A DNA stretch of 64,000 bases, from the NCBI GenBank assembly GCA_020466095.1, contig CM035808.1, positions 1,710,190 to 1,774,189 of the forward strand. Direction: 5' to 3'. The DNA is from Chlorops oryzae (Eukaryota > Arthropoda > Insecta > Diptera > Chloropidae). Shown piece by piece: positions 11,938 through 22,845 of the stretch (positions within the stretch are counted from its first letter, which is position 1; each line of letters opens with the position of its first letter). A model generated the notes under the pieces. It saw nothing but the letters and a program-made list of their open reading frames with translations, was not told the DNA's origin and ran no database searches. The translations under genes and the position numbers were made by a program.

Positions 11938-12315
11938 ATCTCTCTGTCTTTGCCAATCTATCTCTATATCTTTCTTCGTCTCTATTCTTATCCTTCCATC
12001 TTCCTCTCCATCTCTATTATCTATCTTTATCTCTATCTATCTTCTATTCACTTTATCTTCTATCTTTCTATCTTTCTCTATCTTCTATACATCTCCTATC
12101 TCTTCTATCTTATCTATCTCTTACTCTATCTTATTCTACTATCTTCTTATCTCTATCTTATTTCTCATCTCTCTCTTTATCATCTCTATATCTTATCTTC
12201 TATATCTCTATACTCTATCTCTCATCTTATCTCTCTATCTTTATCTATCTATCTCTCTCTATCTCTCTCTATCATTCCATACTCTCTCATCCTACTCTCT
12301 ATCTCTCTCTATCTA

Positions 12316-12348
<33 letters not shown>

Positions 12349-12450
12349 ATCTTATCTCTCTCTATCTCTCTCTATCTCTCATCTCTCTATCTCTCTTCTA
12401 TACTCTCTCTATCTCTCTCTATCCTCTCTATCTCTCTCTATCTCTCTCTA

Positions 12451-12484
<34 letters not shown>

Positions 12485-12715
12485 TTCTCTCTCTCTCTCT
12501 CTCTATCTCTCTCTATTCTTCTACTTTACTCTCTCTTCTCTCTCTATCTCTCTCTTTCCTCTTCTTTCTATTCTCTCTCTTTTTTCTTTCTTTCTTTTCT
12601 TTTCTTTCTTTCTTTTCTCCTTCTTTTTTCTTTCTTTTTTCTTTCTTTTTTCTTTCTTTTTTCTTCTTTTCTTTCTTTCATTTTCTCTATCTCTCTCTCT
12701 CTCTCCCTCTTCGTC
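11938..12715. repeat. Long polypyrimidine microsatellite (TCTATC/TCTC, then TTTC)
   Basis: About 780 bp consist almost only of C and T with occasional A. It starts as TCTATC-like units, passes through TCTC runs, and ends as a TTTC-rich section. The long leucine/serine/isoleucine ORF across it and the lysine/glutamate ORF on the other strand are products of the repeat. One-strand purine/pyrimidine asymmetry of this length could form triplex DNA. Confidence 0.95.
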
Positions 12716-14339
12716 TTTTAACAAAAAAGGCCCAATCCACGATCAATTTGAGGGGAAGATCGCGTTCCACCTGTTACTCAACGAACGAATCCTTTTAAGA
12801 GATCGTCCACTCAACAGAGATTTCTGCACCCACATCTCTTTTCATCATGATATCAACAATAAATAAATGTCCATGATTTCTTCTTAACCCCCGAATCTCG
12901 GAAAATCAATTCATTTCCGTCGCTTGTCCAATCAGAAATCCTCCACACATTCAATCGAACCGATTTCGATTGACTTAATTTCTATAAAAAAAAAAAATTC
13001 CCTTGACATATGTAAGTTCTTTAAGGACACCACCACAACGCGCTAAGTACACACCACCCACTTTCTGACTCGACGACATCAACCTGCGCCACGTCAAAGT
13101 CGCGACTCCAGCAAAGCACAAAAAAAAAAAGGACGTTGACACGCACGGCACGGAATGAACTGAGAATACGAACGACCTTGGAAAAAGAAAGCATAAAAAT
13201 TCATGTCGCAACATGTTCTCGTAAACTAAATAAAGAAAAACCAACGAAAAAATGCGAAAAAATCTAACAAAACAAAAAACCAAAAAAATGTGCGCACATA
13301 CACATGCAGAGACGCACACACAGACACACGCACGCATCCCCACACAGGCAGCATGTCACGATGGCGCTAAGCTGGAGCTGTACCGGCTCGACTCGGTTCG
13401 ACCTGATTGTGAAAATTTAGAATATAAAAATGAAAACAAAAAAATGCCGATAAAAAACTGGAAAAACAGAAATTCAGAGAAAAAGCACATACATTTTTCA
13501 CACACACACATGCAAGGAAAACGAATGCAACAACAAAAGTCTCTGAGAGCCAACGCTCACAGTATACATATATGTAGGTTTTTTAAGGGGTAGTCGTCGC
13601 CACTGTGCTCGAGGGATTTCCTCTTCAAGTCATGAATACATACGTTTTCCAAAAGTAGGTAATTTAAGCTACAAAGAGGCAAAAATCTTTCAAAAGGGAA
13701 TTTCGAAATTTGAAGAAAATTTTTTAATTTTCTGAAAAAATGTTTCCCCGAAATTAATTTTCTCTACTTCAGGAGATTCTGAAGGATTGTTTTCCGAGGG
13801 TTGCTGGCGCTTTGGAAGTGAGCAGGCGCGCGTCAAAGTTTAATGAGAAGAAAGCAGAACAGAACGGAGAGTCCGATAACTAGCTTACGTACTCTGAAAA
13901 GCAGTGGAAGCACTTATATGCTCAAGCTTTCTATGTACACGAAAGCACAGTGGGCAAAACTCTTTTTTCTACTGAGCCAATTTTTTTTTGTTTTTTGAAA
14001 AATAAAATCCTCCAAAGGAATTGTTGTAAGGACAGCATAATATGATTTGCTCTTTCAAAAAAAAATTTGTTTTTATTTTTTGAGTGGCTAGTGGAGATGG
14101 TGGTCGAATTTTTGACCACTCACTACTTTTGCCGATATGTCGCATAAATATTTGAATTTAATTTTTTTGATTTTAATATTAATTATTTTCCAGTTAAAGA
14201 TGGTCCAATTGAAGTGTCTATGTAAAACCAAGGCTGCACTTGGTGTGAACGACCCAACGAGAAACATTAGTGGTCTTCATGTAATAGCACAAACCCTAAT
14301 ATTTTTGCACCCTCATAAACCCACTGTCAAATTTTGAAT
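12716..14339. other. Gene-free stretch with CA-rich DNA
   Basis: There is no supported gene. A CACACA/GCACACACAGACACACGCACG stretch lies at about 13280-13345, and a second CACACACACA run near 13500. ORFs over these are repeat-derived. The remainder is AT-rich unique sequence. Confidence 0.45.
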
Positions 14340-14960
14340 GAAAATATTTGTGTAACAAATGTAATATCTCCAAAACTAATTAAGATAAAAAGATGAAACA
14401 AACGGTGACTTATTTTTAATAAGACAAAGAATATACAAAATTTATTTTTAAATTTTACACTGCGAAAAATTTTTGCACAAAAAATGAAACAAAAATTTAA
14501 CTAAAAACACTGTATTGTTAATAAAACAAGGAATAAAAAATTTATTTTGAATTTAACTGAAAAAAATTTTCCAAAAAAGAAAACAAAAATATACTTTTTT
14601 TTCAGTGTATTTCAGTTTTTGTAAAACCTTTTGAATTTTTTAAATGAATACCTTGTTTATTAACAATTAGTCACCGTTTGTTTCATCTTTTATCTTAATT
14701 ATTTCTGGAGATATTAAATTTTTAAAAACATGCCATATGAGTAATGGTTGAACGTTCAAACTTTGAAACATTTTGTTACTGATTATTATACTAACATCTA
14801 TGGTACATTGTAAATTTTTTGAATATCTCATTTGTCCAGTGTGTAATTTGAATTAATTCTTTTTTTAATGAAAGGTCAATATTAGGACATTTCCCTAATT
14901 TTTGTATCATTTTCCAATTTGTACTGGATTTAGTATAGGCATCTATGTGTCTTGAATTTT
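14340..14960. repeat. Foldback repeat, copy b
   Basis: Left arm at about 14365-14405 (ATCTCCAAAACTAATTAAGA, then GATGAAACAAACGGTGA). Right arm at about 14668-14722 is its complement (TCACCGTTTGTTTCATC, then AGATAT). The loop contains a small TA-flanked MITE. The outer sequence matches the start of the window in inverse orientation. Confidence 0.7.
14456..14609. mobile_element. Small TA-flanked MITE inside foldback copy b
   Basis: It begins TACACTGCGAAAAATTT and ends TTTTTTTTCAGTGTA, with TA at both edges. Relatives of this CACTG end appear at 8093 and in the foldback copies near 190 and 15090. No coding sequence is present. Confidence 0.55.
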
Positions 14961-15059
14961 TTGAATATTACTGTTGGCTTTATTTGAATTAATTTTTTTT
15001 TATGAAAAAATACTAAGAATTTTTTGAATTTAGAGGGCAAACTGGGTCCTGAAAAAAAA

Positions 15060-15310
15060 TTTTAAAATTGTTTAGTTTTGTAGAAAAATTTTTCTCAGTG
15101 TAAAAAATTATAAAAAAAAATTTTTTATTTCCTTTTATATTATCAATCGGCCAACGTTTGTTTCACTTCTTATCTTAATTAGTTTTCGAGATATAAATTT
15201 GAAAAAAAGGTTATTAAATGGATTTTCAAGGATATCAAGGACTTCAAAATGAATCTAAAAGGGGTGTCCAGATCTTTAGCTGTCGGACTTGGAATTATCG
15301 ACGAAATTTT
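15060..15310 (+). repeat. Foldback repeat, partial copy c
   Basis: It matches about 170-400 of the window in direct orientation, including CTCAGTGTAAAAA, then ATCGGCCAACGTTTGTTTCA, then GATATCAAGGAC. Only the right half of the family is present. The ORF that starts within it has no other support. Confidence 0.65.
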
Positions 15311-15514
15311 AAAAATTCATTTCATGACCGCATAAATAGGTTTGCATTAAGAACCCAGATTCAAAACCAATTTTTCACAAATTTGCACGCAACTGCTTAT
15401 GAATCTCATGCATCGTTGAGATAAAAGTATCAATGTCCAGTTTCGGATTCTTTACGCTATTTTACGAATACCATTAGGATATTTTATTTAAAAAGTCAAA
15501 ACCAACTTTGTATT

Positions 15515-16306
15515 GACATATTGCGTCTGGTGTTGTAACACCGAACCAGTCGAGATAGACCATACAGGATTATATAGAAATCATCGCGTCGCCAGGAGAT
15601 TATTAGATTTCGTCGCTTTCTGTCTGTCCTTTGTAAATGCATTTACTTTCCAAGGTTGAAATTTTCAATTATAAATTTTGCTAACTGGGTGACAAAGTTT
15701 ACAATTCCCACAAATGGCGAAGTCATGTTACCACTAGGGGTACTTCTTTTAGGGTCTGTTACTAAATCACGAAAAATAGTCTAAATCCGATTTTTTTTTA
15801 AATTCTATATTCATATTTTCAAAAGATAATATTGTAGTTCAAGTTTTTAATGAAAAAAGGAAATGTTGGGCGTGGTCTTTAATCAGGGGTGTCACAGATT
15901 CCGATAGCTGTCCGTAATTGAATTTAAAGAGACTGAAATTTTCATATAATTTCATAGACTTCCTTTAACCATAAGGTTCTTCCAATTAAATCTTTTATAG
16001 GCCAATAAGACAATTTTGCTAGGGTCTGTCACAAAAATTTTAAAAGTGCCCCAAAATCGATTTTTTAAATATTCAATAAAACTTACGATTAGAGCGTATA
16101 TCTAAGCCTCCGGTTAGAATTCAAAAAAATTTGAAAAAGTGGGTGTGGCAAAAGGGCGGTTTTCATAAAGAAATTCAACAAAAGTCGGTATATGGGGCCC
16201 CTTATGGCCTTAAACACCTCTTGATATTAAAAATTATTTGATCATGTGTGTCTGTGTCGGGTATTCTATTGTCAGGCTCGCCTGACTATAACACCCTTAC
16301 TTGTTT
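15515..16306 (+). mobile_element. DINE-1/Helentron-like element, copy A
   Basis: The left part contains the family block ACCAGTCGAGATAG. The middle has AGGGTCTGT..CAAAAAT. The right end has GTCGGGTATTCTATT, then the hairpin GTCAGGCTCGCCTGAC, then ACACCCTTACTTGTTT. A terminal hairpin followed by CTTGTTT with no target duplication fits non-autonomous Helentrons as known from flies. Three further copies lie in the window. The TATACCCG start is missing here, so this copy is 5'-incomplete. Confidence 0.65.
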
Positions 16307-17545
16307 AAAGTGCATTTTTTCCGAGCCCTACTTATGGCATTAAACTAGGAATATTTTCCCATAACAAAAACAAATTACAGTCGACTCTAGGAGAGAGTGA
16401 ACAAGGGCTGTTCATGTTACCGGATTTGTTCACACTATCGAGGTGCAATTTTTTTTTTATGTTACTTTGGCCGATTTGGTTGAAATTTGTAAATGAATTT
16501 ACATGTAAGGTTCACAAAAAAACTGTCCCTTAAAAAGCTGAGATTTCGAAGAAAAAAAAACCAAAAGGGTTATTGGTTTTATACATTCTCCTAATGATTT
16601 TTGAATGGCCTCAGTCCATGTGCTCATACCACCGAGATGTTAACTCTATCCGGGGTTAACACTTTCCAAACCCTACTGTACTCTCAACATGATGGAAACA
16701 GGACAGCAACATGTTTATTCGTTTTCGATACATTTTCACGAAGTAATATAATCAAATAATCTCGCACCTGTTTAGGCAGACTGCGATATAAAAATCAAAA
16801 TAATTTATTCACACCGAATTAATTTATTTAAATTTAAATTTAATTTTTTTTTTTCAATCTTATTTGTTGCTCCGAAATTGAATTCGAGCACCTCGTGAAA
16901 AGGGTGCAAAGAAAACTTCCCGCCCATTTTCATAACCTGTTCGGTTGGCAACACTTGCCGCCTTCTCGTGCTGTATCGCACAACAAGGAAAAAGTCAAGA
17001 ACAACAACAAAAAGACCAACTGACAATGCAAAAAATGCGCAATTCTGATAAACAGAAGAAACACATAAATTCAGCATTAAGAAAAAGACTTGGAATAAAT
17101 CACTTCAAGAGTTGAAGAACCGCAATTTCATCGCTATCGATTGTCGATAGTTGATAGTTGACAACTCCACACACATTTTAGCAAGTTATGAAATTGTTGA
17201 ACCACTGCCAAGCACGCTTTAAGAATCTATCTATTGCTCCACTCACCATTGTTATTGTTCCGGTTCAGCTGGGCGTAGAGTTGTACCGAATTCGCACACG
17301 TTTATATATATTGAATTATTTCTTATAAGATTATTGCTATTTGTTTCTCAATTTCCGTTAAAACAAAAAAAGAAATTCCTTTATCTTCGTCTCATAAAGC
17401 AAATGCCAACTTTGTCCACAAAACTAGTAATTCATTTGCATGATCGGGATTGTTAATTTGGCAATTGAATCACTTTTCACTGTCGAGCGTGGTAGCTAGA
17501 GCTGGAAAACCATCGACTGCACTATCGATAGTATCGATGTTTTCA
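16307..17545 (+). repeat. Duplicated 1.5-kb block, first copy
   Basis: With the upstream Helentron tail, this stretch is nearly identical to about 29709-30985. It holds the left long terminal inverted repeat (GTCGACTCTAGGAGAGAGTG near 16380) but not the right one, so this copy is 3'-truncated relative to the element at 29778-31262. It carries DRE-like CGATAGTATCGAT sites and a counterpart of the small ORF at 30427. A single missing A (GATAAACAG against GATAAAACAG) breaks that reading frame here. Confidence 0.8.
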
Positions 17546-17729
17546 AATTTTTGAGACTATCGATGCTTTTTTATGACTATCGATGGTTTTCTCATTGAAA
17601 CAACCAACACCAAAATTAACAGTATGGGAATTAAACTGGCGAGAATCAAAATATTATATTTTATTTATTCGAATATTGAAGTTTTCTGTAAATTTATTAT
17701 TGTAAATATTTAATTCAAAAATTTATTTA

Positions 17730-18128
17730 CAGTAGTTTCGCTATATAAGAAACTCGTATATAAGAAAAACCCGCTTTTAAGAGAGGAATCTCAGGGCACC
17801 AAGTCCATTTATATTAAGCTCTGTACAAAAATGTTTGTATAAAAGAAACTCATATGTAAGAAAAACCCGCCTTTAAGAAATTGTTCACCAAAATCAAAAA
17901 CTCTTTTTGTATGGGAAAAATTTTTATATAAGAAACTGTGTTTTTATCAAAAATTTAACACCCCTATTGTAAAATTTCGGTAGTTGATATAAGAAAAAAT
18001 TTTCTTAGAAACGGTTTTTTTTTATAAGAAAGAATTTTCTTATAAATGGGTTCTTATATAAGAAAAATACCGGATATAAGAATGAAATTTCTTGGCAAAA
18101 TCGACTTTCTTATATAGCGAAACTACTG
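17730..18128. mobile_element. Pogo/Tc1-like MITE with 23-bp perfect TIR
   Basis: Both ends begin CAGTAGTTTCGCTATATAAG and continue for three more matching bases. Each is flanked by TA. The interior has repeated TATATAAGAAAAACCCGC-like units and no transposase. Perfect termini suggest a fairly recent insertion. Confidence 0.85.
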
Positions 18129-18152
18129 TAATATGAAATAAATATACTGGGG

Positions 18153-18351
18153 TGTCACAGAATCCGATAGCGGTCGGAATCGGAATTAAAACCGATCGAA
18201 ATTTCATAAAGAATTTAAAAATTTTGTTGTTTTTGGTTTTGAATCGGTTCTTAATTGCACAGAACCATATTTTATCTGGCTGTCTATGAAATATATATGA
18301 AAATTCAGTCGACTAAAATTCCAATTCCGACAGCTATCGGATTCTGTGACA
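18153..18351. mobile_element. MITE with TGTCACAGAATCCGATAGC ends
   Basis: The left end TGTCACAGAATCCGATAGC is mirrored by GCTATCGGATTCTGTGACA at the right, and the complementarity extends to roughly 35 bp with few mismatches. A half copy (TGTCACAGATTCCGATAGC) is seen near 15893. No ORF is present. Confidence 0.75.
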
Positions 18352-18506
18352 ATCCTGATAGAAATCATGCAGATGAACTCATATGAATTCAGTTTGTCTC
18401 AATATTTTAAATTTTGTATGAAAATATCGATAGTATCGAACAACAAACTCGACACGCGAGTGACGATATGCGCGTTAAAATATGCCTCGTGTATAATAGC
18501 TCGAAG

Positions 18507-18851
18507 CAGTGATGCCAGATTTTATCGATAAAAAAACCCTCATATATTGGAAAAAACCCCATTTTTTCCCATTTTCAAAAAATAAAAACCCACAAAAAAC
18601 CCCAGAATGATTTTTTGAAAATATGGGCGTACCGATTTCAAAATTGAACATTGGATTTAAACGCAATATTTTAATAAAAGTATCAAGAAAATAACAAAAA
18701 AAATAAAAGTAACTTAAAATTGTAGTATTAAATATACCTTAAATTTAGTGCATAAATTTCGATATAAAATTACCCATACTTTTCCCCATGTCACGTTTTT
18801 TGAGTGAAAAAACCCACAATATGGGGAAAAACCCACAGTCTGGCATCACTG
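18507..18851. mobile_element. hAT-type MITE with 8-bp target duplication
   Basis: The termini CAGTGATGCCAGA and TCTGGCATCACTG are exact complements. The flanks are an exact 8-bp direct repeat GCTCGAAG at 18499-18506 and 18852-18859. An 8-bp duplication with CAGTG ends is diagnostic of the hAT superfamily. The interior is AT-rich with repeated AAAACCC tracts and no transposase. Its right part is duplicated at 22846-23068. Confidence 0.9.
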
Positions 18852-19602
18852 GCTCGAAGTGAATTCGATATTCGATTGTTCTAAAATCGATGCTCGGGAA
18901 TCGAATAAGAATCGATTAGTGTCAACTCGACTGAAAATCGATTGCAGTGGCTTCTAATGGCTCCCAATGGCTGCGTTTCCCGGTAAATTCAAAATTGCGA
19001 ATTCAAACTTGTGCTCGGTTCGGTGATGATACTGAGAGATTTTCTGAAAGCAAAATCCATCCGTCTGAAGAGAAAAAGAATAGATCAAATTTCACTCACA
19101 AGAAAAGCGTCAGTGCTCGCGGAGTTATGAAAGTTTTCATTATGGGTTTTTTGAATCAATTCGAAAAAATTGCAAGTTCAATTTTTCCTTCCCGATTCTA
19201 AATGATTATTCCCCGGGAACTTGTTACTCACTAAGAAATACTTCCACACGGAAGGAGATTCCATAAGGAGGTTATTCTAAGCGTCAATAACTGGAGGAAT
19301 GTGATGATATCTGCTGGGAAAATTTTTGAAATTCTAGCTTCCTTTATATTCACTTCTCTGTGTGTTTAGAAAACATGCACTAAGAAAATATTCTCGGGAA
19401 TATTTAAAATCGGGATGTATCGAAGTATATTAGGGTATCCCAAAAAAATCATTTTTCGAATTTCATAGTAAGTTTTGTGAAAGCTTATGGGCTATAGTAT
19501 TTTTGAGCATTTTTCCAGAGTTTTTAGAAATGCCTTAAAGATTGCGCTACGCGGAGTTTCCCGAACAGTCCTGCTTTTCTGAGTTTTTCGTGAAGGCTGA
19601 TA

Positions 19603-20329
19603 TACAGGGTGTTCCATACTCAATAGATCAAACAAAAAAAAAAGGAGGTGATAGGGGGGTCCAGACGGACCAAAAATCGTATGGCAGGGGGGGAGTCGCA
19701 AATGCACCCCTGAGGAGTTAAATGCAAAAAACAATATTTTGGTTTTTTCATTGGTGCTCCCCACTTACAGGCCGTTAATTCAAAATCACATATGATATGA
19801 AAAGCTTGGCAGTTTTCCGTTAACACTGCACACTACGATTTTAAATAATTCAACTCCGTTTTCTCTGGTACTACCATCTAAGCCTAAAATAGTGTAATTT
19901 TGGCTTTTAAAGTGATTTAATTCAAAAGAAATACGATCGAGCCTCTTTTTTTACTCTTTTCGAGAACTTTGAGTTTTTCTCTTCAATTTGATACCATGGT
20001 TGCTAAAAAAAAAAGTTTCACAAGGTTTGAAAATAATTATTTTGTATTTTTGACTCTCAGAAAAGTTATTTTGATCAAATTTATTGAGCACACTTTTAGG
20101 CAGCATGAGAAAAAGAAAAAGCTAAGAAATTTAAAAGTTTCTGAATAGTGTTTTAGTTTTACATATCCGCCTAAAAGTATGCTCATCAATTTAGTCGACT
20201 TTTTTCCACGCCTCTAGCTCCTTACGAGTGCAAGATGAACCCCCCTTTCCATACAATTTTTTGCTTGTATGGGTTCCCCCTATCACCACCTATCCTTTTT
20301 TTGATCCATTGAGTATGGAACACCCTGTA
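19603..20329. mobile_element. TA-flanked element with TACAGGGTGTTCCATACTCA ends
   Basis: The left end TACAGGGTGTTCCATACTCA is mirrored by TGAGTATGGAACACCCTGTA at the right. Complementarity continues imperfectly for about 55 bp. TA on each side fits Tc1/mariner. The 727-bp interior has no intact transposase ORF. In duplication copy 2 the left half is deleted and only the right end remains, near 23990. Confidence 0.8.
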
Positions 20330-20603
20330 TAAGCAATCTTTTTCAAGATTTTGAGACACTTGTTGGAAGAAAATTATCCAAGATTGTTTTCAAATACATA
20401 AACTACAAAATCAACTATGTAATCTTATAGGTCACTTAGGCGTCCATAATTGCATTATATTTTTGAAAAAACTTGGGCGCCACAAAGAGGAGGATTCATA
20501 AATTCTAAGCTTTATATGAAAATCAAGAAACGAAATGACGCAGTTTTAAGGACAATGAAGTCCTCTGTGACTTTCTAAAGGAAATTTGCATTTTACTCAT
20601 ATA

Positions 20604-20845
20604 CAGGGCTCGGATATATATGCATTTACAAATTTAAAGCATACTTTATGGGGGAAAAACTTTTTTTTACCAACATTTTGCGAATAAGTCTAGTGAAGTT
20701 GAACTTCAAACGGCTTTTCTACCTTCATAAAAATTTTTATTGAAGTTAAAAATTTATTTGAATCTTAACTTTATGTGCGTTGAACAAAATGTTTACTCCA
20801 TAACGTAGGCTTTAAATTTATAAATGCATATATATCCGAGCCCTG
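20604..20845. mobile_element. hAT-type MITE, 242 bp, 8-bp target duplication
   Basis: The termini are CAGGGCTCGGATATATATGC and its complement, with a total inverted repeat of about 37 bp. The flanks are exact CTCATATA direct repeats at 20596-20603 and 20846-20853. The corresponding site in duplication copy 2 (near 24290) lacks the element, so insertion followed the duplication or the element was lost. Confidence 0.9.
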
Positions 20846-21639
20846 CTCATATACTTCGAAAGCTACAATGCCCGACTATGTTCTCAAAAAAATTATCACA
20901 AAAATTCGTTGCATATTTTACGGATTAAAAATATTCTGATGTAAACGCAAAAATGTTACCTCTTTTTTGGAATTTTTTTTATTTGTTATTAGACAATATA
21001 ATAAATTTCAATCATTTCAATTTTTTATATGCTTTTATTTGTAGCTTAAGCTGCATAATTTTTTTTTTTTTTTTTAATTTTTTACATTTTTGTCTGAAAT
21101 AAAAATATAGAATGGACTATTGTTAAATACGTCTGTCGTTATCATCCGTTTCAGAATTATTAAAATTTTTAGGAAAACAAAAATATGGCGGACTACAGAA
21201 ACGACGTGTAGAAAATCGTTGTATATTTGTTGTAAAATGTCTTTAAAAAATTATTAACAAACAAAAAATTCTGGTACCAGCGAGAACTACTAATAAATGG
21301 AAGAATACATATTAAAGATTCAAAAGTAATCGGTTGGACATTCTGGCCTGTAGGATGTTGCCCGTTACAGAAATTGGCGTTTAAAGTTTCAAGAGCAGAA
21401 ACAAGTCGGTCAGGACGCGTCGGCGATTATGGGCTGAAATTTTTTTAATACTTGGAATTTAGGTCTGATTTTGTAATAGCATATTCGACACAGGTTTTAC
21501 TATTGAAATATAAAAAAAATAATCGAATTTTTAAAATTAGTTACATCAGAACAAATCTTGAACTCTTTAAACTTTTTTTTTTAAATTTTTTTTGTTTATG
21601 TAATTTCATAAATTTTAATATATGGGTATTTCCATAGTA

Positions 21640-22660
21640 ACGGGTGTGACAGATTTAGGCGAATTCTTTAAATTTTCTCTAAAACTATCAACCCTTCGAT
21701 AACAGTGTTGCATATTTTTGAAGCGTCCATTTTTAAAGTATTTCTACCATTTCAAAGAATCCGGTAAAAATTACTTTTAATGCCTTAAAAACCTTCAAAA
21801 GGAGGTAACGGGTGTGACGTTAGAAAATGGGGTTTGTATGTTATTTGTGTTCATTAATCGATTCTGTAAAATTTTCCAGGAAACATACAAAAAGAATGTT
21901 TAACCAACAGTTCTAAGGAGTATTCTGACTATGAATAGGTATTAACTTATAATGTATCGGTATTCGTATGTGTTTTTATACCAATTTACAAAAGTAACGG
22001 GTGTGACAGAAAAAAGTAACGGGTGTGAACAATATAAATTGAAACAAGAGTTATATGAGGAAGACGAGTTTTTTTATATATATTTCATTGTAACTATTAT
22101 AAAAAATATCAACGTAGTATTTTTCGTAAAAACAGCTTCATTCGTTTTCCCGTTAAATAACTTGCTTTTAAAAGTTTTTTGGTTTCTTATCACACGATTT
22201 TGGTTTCCTGTTACTGAATAGACTTTTTTTGATAATAAGGTTTTGAGAATAAGGTTTTGTGTGTGGTGATCAGTGTGAGTCGTCAGCATACAGTATTAAA
22301 AAAGACATTTATAATATACTACTAATTAATACATAAATAATAAACTTTTATTTTAATATTTTTTATATAATTTAATTTTATTATTTATTTTTTTTTTATT
22401 TTTATTTTTTAATTTATTTATTTATTTATTATTTATTATTTATTATTTATTATTTATTATTTATTATTTATTATTTATTATTTATAATTAATTTTTTATT
22501 ATTTTTATTTATTTTATTATTTATAATTTATTAATTATTAATTATTTATTCATTATATGTTATTTATTATTTAAAATTTATTATTTTTAAATTTTACTAT
22601 AAATGAACTGTAAGGTAAATTGGCCCAAAAATATAAACAAAAAAATAAATAAGTAACGGG
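21640..22660 (+). repeat. Dispersed GTAACGGGTGTGAC motif cluster
   Basis: The 14-mer GTAACGGGTGTGAC occurs near 21639, 21806, 21995, 22015 and 22653, within the spacer between the two duplication copies. Its spacing is irregular. Most copies continue with AG or GT. No TIR or ORF explains it. An ORF at 21952-22221 contains two of the motifs but looks random. Confidence 0.8.
22380..22570. repeat. TTATTAT microsatellite
   Basis: The stretch is almost pure A/T, with a core of repeated TTATTTA units at about 22420-22490. It decays into TTTATTTTATT on both sides. Confidence 0.95.
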
Positions 22661-22845
22661 TGTGACACCGTTTTAAGTGTTAAAAATGCCATCTCTGTCA
22701 CAACAAACTCCAACTAGGTTTTCGGTTTATTATTAAACGGAATTACCTTCTTACTATCTGCAGGTTAACACTTTGTTAAATTCTTTTGCTAAAAGATAAT
22801 TTAACTGTTTGTAGTTTACCCCCCCCCCCCCCTTTTTTTTTTTTT

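Larger units (their letters stand above)
18645..21620 (+). repeat. Segmental duplication, copy 1 (about 3 kb)
   Basis: The stretch starting TGAACATTGGATTTAAACGC is repeated in direct orientation at 22846-26175, with substitutions and several indels. Copy 1 has a mariner-like element (19603-20329) and a hAT MITE (20604-20845). Copy 2 lacks part of the first and all of the second. The duplication starts inside the hAT MITE at 18507. No gene is present. Confidence 0.85.

Noticed and set aside
11950..12798. 282-codon Leu/Ser/Tyr/Ile-rich ORF and its Lys/Glu-rich antisense
   Set aside because: Both are products of the pyrimidine microsatellite.
16805..17077. 90-codon minus ORF also found at 30224-30466
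   Set aside because: Its repetition comes from the duplicated transposon-like block. The N-terminus differs between copies and no protein family fits.
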